Assembly (NCBI GenBank): GCA_017979445.1
Contig: CM030711.1
Coordinates: 44,935,560 to 44,999,559 of the forward strand
Direction: 5' to 3'
Origin: Akebia trifoliata
Taxonomy: Eukaryota > Streptophyta > Magnoliopsida > Ranunculales > Lardizabalaceae
DNA length: 64,000 nt
Each line of letters opens with the position of its first letter. Position 1 is the first letter of the stretch. This document shows positions 12,568 through 23,150 of the stretch, piece after piece. Under the pieces are notes generated by a model. The model saw only the letters and a program-made list of their open reading frames with translations. It had not been told where the DNA came from and did not search any database. The position numbers and the translations under genes were made by a program.

Positions 12568-12776
12568 GGGTCCCTTTCAGCAACAAACATTTTGGCAAAC
12601 ATTTTGGCAAAACATTTTTCAAAACATGGGTTAGAGGTTTTGGAATGGGCTGATTTTTGGTGATGATGATCTCCTCACTGTAGAGATCATCCTCACCAAA
12701 AATCAGCTCATTCCAAAACCTCTAACCCATATTTTGAAAAATGTTTTGCCAAAATGTTTGTTGCTGAACATTTCCC
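12568..12776. mobile_element. (TA)n-bounded single-hairpin element C (209 bp)
   Basis: Begins GGGTCCCTTTCAGCAAC and ends GTTGCTGAACATTTCCC, with a terminal module of AAACATTTTGGCAAA. It keeps only one hairpin, as if the spacer and one hairpin were lost by recombination between the two similar hairpins. Its ends are reversed relative to elements M, P and R. Confidence 0.8.
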
Positions 12777-12788
12777 ATATATATATAT

Positions 12789-13165
12789 GGGAAATGTTCA
12801 GCACCCTAAGTTTTACCACACACTTTAACAAACGTTTTTTGTCCTACATGGGTTAGAAGTTTTTGAATGAGCTGATTTTTGGTGAGGATGATCTCTATGA
12901 TTAGAAGATCATCCTTCCCAAAAATCAGCCCATTCTGAAATGTTTAGCCCCATGTTTACACGTTGAAAAATCGTGGACCGTCCATTTTTTGTAAATCAAT
13001 TTTGATGGGGTTAGAATTTTTGGAATGAGCTGATTTTTGGTGAGGATGATCTCCTCACCATAGAGATCATCCTCACCAAAAATCAGCTCATTCCGAAACT
13101 TCTAACCCATGTAAGACAAAACGCGTTTGTTAAAGTGTGTGGTAAAACTAAGGGTGGCGAACGGG

Positions 13166-13169
<4 letters not shown>
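12789..13169. mobile_element. (TA)n-bounded double-hairpin element D (381 bp)
   Basis: Same terminal module as B (GGGAAATGTTCAGCACCC ... GGCGAACGGGACCC), with both hairpins and the central spacer. It is followed by a long TA run (13170-13217). Confidence 0.85.
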
Positions 13170-13217
<48 letters not shown>

Positions 13218-13221
<4 letters not shown>

Positions 13222-13596
13222 CCCTATCCGTGGCCAACAGTTTGGCAAACATTTTGGCAAACACTTTTTCAAAACATGGGTTAGAGATCTTGGAATGGGC
13301 TGATTTTTGGTGAGGATGATCTCTACGGTGAGGAGATCATCCTCACCAAAAATCAGCTCATTCCAAAACTTCTAGCCCCATTTTACAAGTTGAAAAATCG
13401 TGAACCGTCCATTTTTTGTAAACCATTTTTGATGAGGTTAGAAGTTTTGGAATGGGCTGATTTTTGGTGATGATGATCTCCTCACCATAGAGATCATCCT
13501 CACCAAAAATCAGCCCATTCCAAGACCTCTAACCCATGTTTTGAAAAATGTGTTTGCCAAAATGTTTGCCAAACTGTTGGCCATTGAACGCTACTC
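13218..13596. mobile_element. (TA)n-bounded double-hairpin element E (379 bp)
   Basis: Same terminal module as A but reversed end order: begins GGGTCCCTATCCGTGGCC and ends GGCCATTGAACGCTACTC. Two hairpins and the spacer are present. Confidence 0.85.
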
Positions 13597-13610
13597 ATAT
13601 ATATATATAT

Positions 13611-13931
13611 GGGTCACGTTCAATGGCAAACTTTTTGGCAAAACATTTTTCAAAACATGAGTTAGAAGTCTTAGAATGGGCTGATTTTTGATGAGGATGA
13701 TCTCTACGGTGAGGAGATCATCATCATCAAAAATCAGCCCATTCCAAAACTTCTAACCCCATAAAAAAACAATTTACAAAAAATGGACGGTCCATGATTT
13801 TTCAACTTGTAAACATGGGTTAGAAGTTTTGGAATGGGCTGATTTTTGGTGAGGATGATCTCCTCACCGTAGAGATCATCCTCACCAAAAATCAGCCCAT
13901 TCCAACTTCTAACTCATGTTTTGCCAAAAAG
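13611..13931. mobile_element. (TA)n-bounded double-hairpin element F, right end missing
   Basis: Begins GGGTCACGTTCAATGGC after a TA run and carries both hairpins. After ACTCATGTTTTGCCAAAA the expected right terminus and TA run are absent, and unrelated sequence follows. Confidence 0.75.
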
Positions 13932-14389
13932 ATAAATACGGAGAAAGTTGCAAGTTTCTCACGTTCTCACAACGGAGAGAGAGAGAGAGAGGGTAACTTA
14001 CAACGTTTTCAAGATCTCCCCAATGGAGAGAGAGAGAGAGAGAGGGTAACTTACAATGTTTTCAAGATCTCTCCAATGGAGAGAGAGAGAGAGAGATGGA
14101 GGTGGCACTCTTCGTCTTGGACTTGTTGCAAAACAAGGAAACCCTTTCAGTTGAAATTACAGACATTTTAATGAAAGAGGCGAGGATAAAATGGTAATTT
14201 CAATCAAATTAACAAAAGAGCATTTTCGGAATAAAAAAGTAATGGATTACTGTTTTTACTGTTTTGGTAAAATAAATTAATTCCGAAAACGGTAAATTTA
14301 CCGTTTTCGGAATTAATTGCTACAGTGTACCGTTTTGGTAAATATTTTCCAAAACTGTACCGTTTTGGTAATTTTTTTCTATATATATA
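13932..14389. repeat. GA-rich tandem repeat and unassigned sequence
   Basis: At about 13970-14097 there are three units of a roughly 58-bp repeat, each ending in a (GA)n run and containing GTAACTTACAA and TTTTCAAGATCTC. From 14215 to 14375 the text is made of short repeats of ACCGTTTTGGTAA / ACCGTTTTCGGAA. No gene. Confidence 0.7.
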
Positions 14390-14767
14390 GGTTGGCGTTA
14401 TTACGACCCCTATTACGACTCACATTGCGACACACCGTTTGTCTTATATGGGCAAAAATGTTAGGAATGGGCTGATTTTTTGTGAGGATGATCTCTGTTA
14501 TGAGCGGATCATCCTGACAAAAAATCAGCCCATTCCAAAACTTCTAACCCCATCAAAATTGATTTACAAAAATTGGACGGTCTAAAATTTTTCAACTTGT
14601 AAACATGGGGCTAGAAGTTTCATAATGAGCTGATTTTTGGCAAGGATGATCTCCTCATCATAGAGATCATCCTCACAAAAAATCAGCCCATTCCAAATAT
14701 TTTTGCCCATATAAGACAAAACGGTGTGTCGCAATGTGAGTCGTAATAGGGGTATACGAAACCCTAC

Positions 14768-14769
<2 letters not shown>
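14390..14769. mobile_element. (TA)n-bounded double-hairpin element G (380 bp)
   Basis: Terminal module GTTATTACGACCCC with GCGACACACCGTTTGTC; right end GTATACGAAACCCTACCC. Both hairpins and the spacer (here with AAAATTGGACGGTC) are present. A 55-bp TA run follows. Confidence 0.8.
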
Positions 14770-14815
<46 letters not shown>

Positions 14816-14817
<2 letters not shown>

Positions 14818-15195
14818 GTCACGTTATTACGACCCCCATTACGACCCCCTTTGCGACACACCTTTTTGTCTTATATGGGCAAAAATATTTGGAATGGGCT
14901 GATTTTTTGTGAGGATGATCTCTATGATGAGGAGATCATCCTTGCCAAAAATCAGCTCATTATGAAACTTCTAGTCCCATGTTTACAAGTTGAAAAATTT
15001 TAGACCGTCCAATTTTTGTAAATCAATTTTGATGGGGTTAGAAGTTTTGGAATGGGCTGATTTTTTGTCAGGATGATCCGCTCATAACAGAGATCATCCT
15101 CACAAAAAATCAGCCCATTCCTAACATTTTTGCCCATATAAGACAAACGGTGTGTCGCAAAGGGGGTCGTAATGGGGGTCGTAATAACGCGACCC
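14816..15195. mobile_element. (TA)n-bounded double-hairpin element H (380 bp)
   Basis: Begins GGGTCACGTTATTACGACC and ends GGTCGTAATAACGCGACCC. Same terminal module as G, opposite orientation of the core. TA runs on both sides. Confidence 0.85.
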
Positions 15196-15213
15196 TATAT
15201 ATATATATATATA

Positions 15214-15590
15214 GGGAAATGTTCAGCACCCTAAGTTTTACCACACACTTTAACAAACGTTTTTTGTCCTACATGGGTTAGAAGTTTTGGAATGAGCTGA
15301 TTTTTGGTGAGGATGATCTCTATGATTAGAAGATCATCCTCCCCAAAAATCAGCCCATTCCGAAATGTTTAGCCCCATGTTTACACGTTGAAAAATCGTG
15401 GACCATCCATTTTTTGTAAATCAATTTTGATGGGGTTAGAAGTTTTGGAATGAGCTGATTTTTGGTGAGGATGATCTCCTCACCATAGAGATCATCCTCA
15501 CCAAAAATCAGCTCATTCCGAAACTTCTAACCCATGTAAGACAAAACGCGTTTGTTAAAGTGTGTGGTAAAACTTAGGGTGCCGAACGGG

Positions 15591-15594
<4 letters not shown>
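15214..15594. mobile_element. (TA)n-bounded double-hairpin element I (381 bp)
   Basis: Begins GGGAAATGTTCAGCACCC and ends GGTGCCGAACGGGACCC. Closely similar to D and J along its full length. Confidence 0.85.
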
Positions 15595-15628
<34 letters not shown>

Positions 15629-15631
<3 letters not shown>

Positions 15632-16008
15632 AAATGTTCAACACCTTAGTTTTACCACACACTTTAACAAACGTTTTTTGTCCTACATGGGTTAGAAGTT
15701 TTGGAATGGGCTGATTTTTGGTGAGGATGATCTCTATGATTAGAAGATCATCTTCCCCAAAAATCAGCCCATTCCGAAATGTTTAGCCCCATGTTTACAC
15801 GTTGAAAAATCGTGGACCGTCCATTTTTTGTAAATCAATTTTGATGGGGTTAGAAGTTTTGGAATGAGCTGATTTTTGGTAAGGATGATCTCCTCACCAT
15901 AGAGATCATCCTCACCAAAAATCAGCTCATTCCGAAACTTCTAACCCATGTAAAACAAAACGCGTTTGTTAAAATGTGTGGTAAAACTAAGGGTGGCGAA
16001 CGGGACCC
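15629..16008. mobile_element. (TA)n-bounded double-hairpin element J (380 bp)
   Basis: Begins GGGAAATGTTCAACACC and ends GGTGGCGAACGGGACCC. Nearly the same as I, so this pair may come from local duplication or recent insertion of the same subfamily. Confidence 0.85.
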
Positions 16009-16024
16009 ATATATATATATATAT

Positions 16025-16404
16025 GGGTCAGGTTCAAAGGACAACCATTTCTACACACATATAGACAACGTGTTTTGTCTTATATGGGCAAAAATGTTTA
16101 GAATGGACTGATTTTTTGTGAGGATGATCTCTGTGATGAGGAGATCATCCTTGCCAAAAATCAGCTCATTATGAAACTTCTAGACCGTCCAATTTTTGTT
16201 GAAAAATTATAGACCGTCCAATTTTTGTAAATCAATTTTGATGGGGTTACAAGTTTTGGAATGAGATGATTTTTTGCCAGGATGATCCCCTCATCACAGG
16301 GATCATCCTCACAAAAATCAGTCCATTCCAAACATTTTTGCCCATATAAGACAAAACACGTTGTCTATATGTGTGTAGAAATGGTTGTCCTTTGAACCTG
16401 ACCC
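16025..16404. mobile_element. (TA)n-bounded double-hairpin element K (380 bp)
   Basis: Begins GGGTCAGGTTCAAAGGAC and ends GTCCTTTGAACCTGACCC. Terminal module CATTTCTACACACATATAG. Its near-identical partner is element N at 26339-26719, on the other side of the 9.5 kb element. Confidence 0.85.
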
Positions 16405-16428
16405 TATATATATATATATATATATATA

Positions 16429-16855
16429 GGGTCGCGTTCCTAAGACTCATTTTGCGACTCACATCGCGACTCACCATATAAGCCGTTCAATATTCGCTAA
16501 ATCGACGGTTCAGATCGCGACTTGAATTTAAAACGATGAAAATTCGTTATTTACAACTACCTCCCCGTTAACAAATAAAAAATAAAAACTAAAAACGAAA
16601 TTTCAGCCGCAGCCGAAACTTCGTCTTCTTCGCAAATTTCAGATCTGATTTCAAACGAAATTTCAGCCGAAACGCAGAGAGAAATCTTCTTGTGTTCATC
16701 TTCGATCTCTTCGTTTCTGCCCTCTCTTCTCTTTCTCTTTACAAAATCATCGAAAGAAACGAAGACGAAAAAAAATCAGAACGAAAGAAAACTCGTCTTC
16801 TTCGTTTCTGCCCTCTCTTCTCTTTCTCTTTACAACGCTTCTTCCTCATCTCTAT

Positions 16856-16891
<36 letters not shown>

Positions 16892-17681
16892 GAACAGACG
16901 ACGGCTCACACAAACGAAGAGCTCGACAGAAACCCTAAGGTAACAAATCACAAACCCTTGTTTTTTATTTTTTTTTACACTTTTATTTGTTTAATAATTT
17001 TTCTTTTTAATTTTTTCGCTGAGTATCTTGCAATCGATCTCCATCTCCATCTTCGTCTTCTTCTTCTTCGGTTTTTAGTGTGTTGTTGGGTGGTGACTTA
17101 GGGCTTTCAATTTTTTCACTTTCTTGTTGGATTTTTTTTAAAAAAAATCCAAATTTTTTATTACAGAGACAAGGTTGGTGGTGACTTAGGGCTTTCAACC
17201 TCTATTCTTAGATTTTTCTACAACCGGATAACCAAGGTTGTAGAGATTTACCCATCTACCTAAGAAATCTTGAAAAAAATACCACTCTTGAATTCCTTAA
17301 AGAGTTTACACCCAAAGACAAAGAAAAAAAGAAATCCCTAGATTGAAATGATGATGTCCATGAGAGAGTTTAATGACTTCTATATTAAAACTTTATCATT
17401 TCTGTTAAATATGTAATTTTTACCTATCAAAAACAGATAAAGAAATAATGATGTAATGGAAGAAAATTTAATTTAAAACTCCTACAACCAAATTTTTTTA
17501 GTTTTAGAATTTTCTCTATTGACATGGATTTTTAACCTGACAGAATTCATAGACTATAAAACTGACAGAATTCATGAATTCGTAGATTATAAAAGTGACG
17601 AATTCACTGTAAAAACATTTTTTGGGAGTTAACATGATTATTGTACCGAATCCGAAATTTTTTCATATTCAGGGTACGAAA
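16429..17681 (+). repeat. Left inverted arm of the 9.5 kb element
   Basis: It matches the reverse complement of 24923-25915. The inner-middle part differs: left 17094-17500 has no clear counterpart, and right 25070-25260 is likewise private. The arm contains CT-rich, 5'-UTR-like sequence with repeated TTCGTTTCTGCCCTCTCTTC blocks and a longer (CT)n run (16860-16890) than the other arm. The ORFs over it are low-complexity products of this CT-rich DNA. Confidence 0.85.
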
Positions 17682-18484
17682 TGGAGATTCACCCCTTAAA
17701 AAAATAAGTCATCATTGAGAATAAGTGAAAAGAATAAGTGAAAATTGAGGTGCCAATAGAAACACACTCTCAAATTTTTTGTTTTGTTTTAGATTTCTAT
17801 TTGTTAGATTTAAGATTTGATATGGGCCTAATCCTAATTGTAAATAACTATTGAAGTTGTGTCAATGTGTTATAACACTTTGTAATGTTGAGAATAGGTA
17901 AAAGTTGGGGTGCCAATAGAAACACACACTCTCATTATTTTGGCTGAGACTAATCCCACAGTCACAGGCTCCACACCCTTAGAAGATTTTAAGAACTTTA
18001 CTAAGCAAGAAAATTAAAATGACAACTTTCACCGTTGATTTAAATTTAAAATTTAAGAGTTCAGTAATTGTTCATTTTCAAAGCATGTATCAAGCCAAAA
18101 AAAATAGTTGTTTTATTTTATTTATTTTTACAACACTGATCATATGTCTATGTTGTACCTTTTAAAAAAAACTCTACTGTTGATCCAGTTGGATCCTACT
18201 TTCAACTATATATCGTTTGTGCAACCCACTAAGTGGTTGGTGCCAACCAGCCTTGATATGCTCTATACACAACGAAGAAGCAGGGAGGATGAAATTTGTT
18301 CATGCTTTCATATTTTTTTCTTTAATATTGCAAAGCATTTGAAGTAAGGTTTTTTTACAATATATTATTCTATTGTTGACAACAAATAAGAAATGTTACT
18401 GGGAGTAAGAAAATCATTAATTGTATAAACTGAAGAAATTGTTGCTTAGAAGTAAGATCTTGGGGTTGAGATTTTTTTATTTAA

Positions 18485-18684
18485 TTGCATAAGGCCCATC
18501 CCACTTTCATAACCAATAGCTGGTTTTGCAAATCACAGAGCCTCTCACAGTTCAATCTCCCTGTTTCACTTCCAAGTGCACACTTACTTGGAGCTTTTGA
18601 AGGAGGAAATCCGTTTAAAGCAGGAAAGGTGGACCGAAAACGGATCGACTTCCGCCGCAAGTTGTATAAGCTTGAGAAACAAGT
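18485..18684 (+). pseudogene. Possible captured exon, origin not recognised
   Basis: An open frame through the segment ends in a basic, helical-looking stretch, GKVDRKRIDFRRKLYKLEKQ, followed by a good donor (AAG/GTAAGA-like context). Its higher complexity and splice-like border suggest another trapped gene fragment, but no family is recognised and the opposite strand is also open. Confidence 0.35.
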
Positions 18685-18710
18685 AAGACTCAATTTCCAA
18701 TATATATATA

Positions 18711-18889
18711 GGGCAATGTGCGGCAGCATACATTTGGGAGTCAAAATATTCCTATATGGGTTAGAAGTTTAGGAATGGGCTGATTTTTAGTGTGGATCTC
18801 TTTGGCGAGGAGATCATCCAAACAAAAAATCAGCCAAATCCGAGACTTTTCCCATATAGGATAAATTTTGGCTCCCAACGTTGGTTCCC
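18711..18889. mobile_element. Single-hairpin relative of the (TA)n elements, nested in the 9.5 kb element
   Basis: Begins GGGCAATGTGCGGCAGC after a short TA run and ends CCCAACGTTGGTTCCC. It has one hairpin with GGGCTGATTTTTAGTGTGG and its inverted partner. A (TGTA)n run follows at 18893-18910. Confidence 0.65.
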
Positions 18890-19036
18890 TTAATGTATGT
18901 ATGTATGTATAGAGCTCTAGTGATGTTGACACATGCTTGCAAACTCTTCAATTGCAAATCCATTTGTTTCAACAAGAATTAATAAATGGCTGCATAAGAA
19001 GGAAATAACATGACATGTGGCTTTTGTATTTATTTC

Positions 19037-19528
19037 ACATGAACCTGAAGCTGATGGATGGTTATTCCCGCCCGGCCAAATTTAATGCTTCTCTTGCAAT
19101 GGAATGGCTATGCTTTCGCTTGGATATGTTGTCGTTAATCACATTTGCCTTCTTTTTAATATTCTTGATCTTTGTGCCAGAGGGAGTAATTGATCCCAGT
19201 AAGTCGATCCCATTTGAAATCATTTATGACACCATTATTGTGAAGCACTATGAGCGATTGACCCACTGAAAGAGCATTAATCTATTTTTTTTTTCTCTCT
19301 TTTGTTTTATAGGCATTGCGGGATTAGCGGTGACATATGGACTTAATTTGAACATGTTACACAGCCGGACTCATATGGAATCTTTGCAATGTTGATAACA
19401 GAATTATATCTGTGGAGAGAATACTTCAGTACACAGGTATCCCAAGTGAACCTCCTCTTATTATAGAAGCAAACAGGCCAGACAGTCGTTGGCCATCAAA
19501 TGGAGAAGTCGATATTTGTGATCTGCAG
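19037..19528 (+). pseudogene. Captured ABCC (MRP-type) transporter fragment
   Basis: Two exon pieces with the intron still between them: about 19037-19198 (donor GTAAGT) and 19313-19528 (acceptor TATAG, donor GTACAT). The first encodes AMEWLCFRLDMLS, ITFAFFLIFLIF and VPEGVIDP, the last transmembrane helices before the second nucleotide-binding domain of plant ABCC vacuolar transporters. The second continues IAGLAVTYGLNLNML, then after a frameshift near 19362-19372 reads NRIISVERILQY, PSEPPLIIEANRPDSRWP and GEVDICDLQ, stopping before the Walker A region. Without nucleotide-binding motifs and with the frameshift it cannot make a transporter. The retained intron shows genomic DNA, not mRNA, was captured. 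Confidence 0.85.
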
Positions 19529-20164
19529 GTACATATATGTGTTCTATGTCAAACATAAGCAATGCTCACTTGTACACATGACTCCTAGTTATACCGAATC
19601 TCTATGCCACATGTATGTAGGTCTGTTATGCCCCACACATGCCACTTGTCTTACGGGGTCTCACGTGCAAGATGGGTATTGTTGTGATCAATTCTGAAGT
19701 CATAACTTTTGTTCTCACTTTTTTGTCTTTTTTTCAAGTTAGTTTTTCAGGCTTGTAGATGTTGGTTGTACTGGTCCATGCTCCACAGATGGTTCTACTT
19801 TGGTTTATTTGATACTAAGATCATTCTATTATTATCTATTATCTTTAACTTGAAATATATTTCTTACATGTGCTCTTTTAATGGAAAATATGTTTGTAGA
19901 AGCCATGATGATTAGATGGGCAGTAGGAAGATTAGAGAAAATAGTATTATAAATGGGTATGTTAGAAAAGTCTGTTTGAGATAATTTGGATATGTACTAA
20001 TAGGATTGGAAATACCACAAAAAATAATTCTTAATAAGGGTTATTTTGTTGCTACATGCCCATTGAATAAGCAGCAACATATTTTTGAGATTGATCATGA
20101 TTTTCAAATAAGGCAGGCGTGATTTGCTTCCAATTCAGTAAACCATGTGCACTAGCTTAAAATG

Positions 20165-20645
20165 AGAAATGGCTAATAAGGCGAGGCTGAGGCTGGGTTA
20201 GAACGGCTTCATCAATGTGTAGAGAAGGAATTACAAGTTTTCCTCAAAGCAGAGGGGGGTCCATCCAAAGACTTCAACGAGTTCTGCACAAAGCTAGCTG
20301 GTCTGACCGGGTAATTTTGATAATTAGAACTGAAACATACCATTGAATGAGGACCTTTTACCTCTGTACTTTGTGCTTATAGACACAGTAATTGCAGTCT
20401 CAATTTACATCTTGACTAACAAGATTATCTTTTTTGGCTTTTCAGACACTGATTTTCTTCTGCATATTTTTGAATGATAATTACAGCGTGACTTGGAATT
20501 ATTTCGAAAATCTGGTCCGAGCATTGGAGAATGGTCTCTCAGATGTGGACTCACAAGGTGACTGCAGCAGGACAGTGAGCTCAAAGAACATGGGGGGTGG
20601 GGGCAGCAACAAGGGTGAAACCAGCTTTAGTGCTTCAACTCCTTG
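20165..20645 (+). pseudogene. Captured ARIADNE-type RBR E3 ligase fragment
   Basis: Two pieces. About 20182-20310 reads [20 protein letters not shown] then [21 protein letters not shown], ending at donor GTAATT. About 20486-20645 reads SVTWNYFENLVRALENGL, SDVDSQGDCSRTVSSKNMGG and SNKGETS, ending in a stop. This is the C-terminal Ariadne region of plant ARI7/ARI8-like RING-between-RING ubiquitin ligases, downstream of the catalytic RING2. RING1, IBR and RING2 are absent, so the fragment has no ligase chemistry. It lies on the same strand as the ABCC piece, about 0.65 kb downstream, although these genes are unrelated in normal genomes. Confidence 0.85.
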
Positions 20646-22089
20646 ACACAACCATGCAGTAACTTATCTTAGATTGTATATAATGTCCGATCTATGTATG
20701 GATGTTTTGGTCATAGGTTTCTGTTGGTGACCATATATATACAAATAGTTTGAGACACAAATGCAAAAATATACTTTTTTGGTATCTTCTTTACTAGTTT
20801 GAGACACAAATGCAAAAATATACTCATTTTGTATCTTCCTTTACTAATTGCCACCCAAGAAGATACATGCGGTGGTCCTCTTAAAAATGATCATAAGTTC
20901 TGTAAATGAGCCAGAATTAACTTATTCTCGTCTTTTATATTTGGCATGTCTGCTTCTTTACATTGCAGGGTCATTGATTTTTCTGTTAATTGTTTGTAAA
21001 GAAGATCAACTCTTGGTAATGGGTTCTTGTTGAAGGAAGTGCTTCGTTTTAACTTGAAACAGAATCGAGTGGCATGAACCAACAAAGAAGTGTTTGATCT
21101 ACTGTTTGAAATTGAAAACTCATTCCTTCGGAATGCCTGACAGGAACTCTGTGAAGGTTAAGCTCTTAAAGCATAGGGTTCAACTGTACCTGATGCATCT
21201 TATGTAGCCAATTTCGGCAACCCATAGTTTACTGGTTAAGAATCTTATGAAATCATGTACTTTAGGTTGACTCTGAAATGGAATAAATCCTCTATTTATT
21301 TTCAAGTGTTGGAAAAAGGGGGATACAAATCTGAGGTCGGATAAAAAAATTACGTCCTACTTAAATTGGGGGTCGGCAGCGTCATTACTTCAAAGAATCT
21401 AACATGAATTTGAATGAGTCATGCTGGAAAGACCTCAAACTGGAACCTAATTTATCAATGAAAAAACATCCATGATTCCAATCCACTTTCACGCCATGAA
21501 AATGCGATCTAAGGTTCCAGCTTGACGTCAAGTATTATTCAAAAGTAATTGGTGCATGTGTCAGCACCAACAATATGATAATTGAAGATAAGAAAGCATC
21601 TTATCTTTTTCCCTTCTTACATGTCAGAGGAATATTGAAGTTCACATGGTCTGTTGAAATTTTGACCAAATCAGTGTGGTGCAGAATGCAGATTAAAAAC
21701 AATTGAACAAATAAGATATTGAAAAGTTGTAAAGCAATCTTAATACATTATTAGTAAATGAAGATTATAAAATATTAGTCACAGTTCCTTTTTTATGAGT
21801 AAAGCTTGAAGGTGAAAGAAAATGGAGATGAGAATTGGTATGATGGTTGTGGTGTTGACTGTGTCTGTGCTTCCATTCTCCAATATTTGAATGAGTCTCG
21901 ATCACATTCCAATCGGATTGCACGTTAACTTGACCAACAAATTGCGAACATGCTATGCTTCAACCGATTCATTATCCTTCCTCTGCTACAAAAACACAAC
22001 CCATAAATTTTACATTTGATTTTTATTTGAACTTTGGTGGTCCCATCCTTTAACAGCTTAGAAATTAATTTAAAAGCTAACCAAATTGT
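20646..22089. other. Interior of the 9.5 kb element between captured fragments
   Basis: Two near-identical short blocks containing TTTGAGACACAAATGCAAAA lie at about 20749-20775 and 20798-20824. A stretch around 21003-21150 reads partly open (NKEVFDLLFEIENSFLRNA) with stops nearby; it may be another trapped fragment but is not recognised. A copy of the GTCATGCTGG foldback family spans about 21416-21545. Confidence 0.4.
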
Positions 22090-22608
22090 AGTTCTTGGAT
22101 CTGACCTCTACTTGGCCTTTGAAGGTGGTCATATTAGCATTGGTCACTACCAAGCCTAGAGAATCTATGGCCTCCAGCAACCTCACAAATCCGCTGGGTT
22201 TGTGCTTGCATAAAACTTCGATGCAGAATTCATTTCCATCTATTTGGGTCACTTTTACTTGTATCTACAAATTATCAGTAATCTTGTAAGGAAACATTAC
22301 AACAAACTAAAACCCATTTAAATTTTCGTCAAAGGAAAGATAATGGGGTACCTTCATCTGTTGTGCCTTATCATGATCATCCTCAAAGGAAAGACAATGT
22401 CCTTCAATGGATGGAAGCCAGCTGTAGTGCTCATTAGAGATTGATCGAGTACAATAGTCTCTAGATATTCACATTTGACTGAAGAAATGGAAGCCGACGC
22501 TGCTTTATCAAACACAATTGATTCAGTCCAACCTTTGAAAAAGGAGGAAGGGAATTGCTGCTGCCCCCCTAATGTACTAATGTACCCATACACCTTGATT
22601 CCAATCAT
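22090..22608 (-). pseudogene. Captured bHLH transcription factor fragment (AMS-like, C-terminal ACT-like domain)
   Basis: On the minus strand, an exon end near 22400-22353 reads LSFEDDHDKAQQMK up to a donor. The next exon, from 22267 down to about 22090, starts at an acceptor TTGTAG and reads IQVKVTQIDGNEFCIEVLC then KHKPSGFVRLLEAIDSLGL and VTNANMTTFKG. This is the ACT-like C-terminal domain of ABORTED MICROSPORES-type bHLH proteins, with the acidic linker before it. The DNA-binding bHLH region is absent. It is on the strand opposite to the ABCC and ARIADNE pieces, so it was captured separately or rearranged. The sequence upstream to 22608 is open but its match to a bHLH is not clear. Confidence 0.75.
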
Positions 22609-23150
22609 GTTAGCAACAGGGCACCCTTAGAATGGCTCTTCATTGAAATAATCTCTGCAAACAAAGACAAATGGTAACCATTCAGTGGAGGACTTCATAA
22701 GGATACTGAATTCGTTGGGTGAAATCAACGCCTTGGTGGCTACTGTGTTATATAAACAGCATAGTAAAAAAGCAAATAACCTTATTCAGTGCATCGCTAC
22801 TGCCACATGGTGAAATCAATGTAGAGGCTTCACATCATCGAAAACTATAAATTTTGTAGAATATTCATTTCTCAAAATCTCAACTCAAACATTCCGAGGC
22901 ATTCCTGAAACATTGGATATCTCATTGTTAATGTTTCATGCCAGTTTTGGCTGAAACCAGAATGTTCCACAGAACATTTTGAAACAACACAAAATTTTGA
23001 ACCATGACTATGACACCTTTTACATATAAAAATTTTGAACCGATCATATAAAAATCTTTATTCACCCTCAACTTGTTTAAATATAACAAAAACATGACCT
23101 AAGCCAAATCCACAAGGCATACAATGTTTTACTTCTAGCCCATGTACATA

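Noticed and set aside
14673..14912. ORFs containing long Ile-Tyr repeats on both strands
   Set aside because: They are translations of the (TA)n tract and the adjoining hairpin elements, not genes.
11775..16404. A CRISPR-like or satellite array
   Set aside because: Units are inverted-repeat elements with different ends and orientations, separated by TA runs of variable length, in a plant nuclear context.
16690..16938. Ser/Leu-rich ORFs, repeated in the right arm at 25424-25654
   Set aside because: They come from CT-rich, UTR-like arm sequence with a (CT)n run. The two copies differ by the run length and neither shows a conserved domain.
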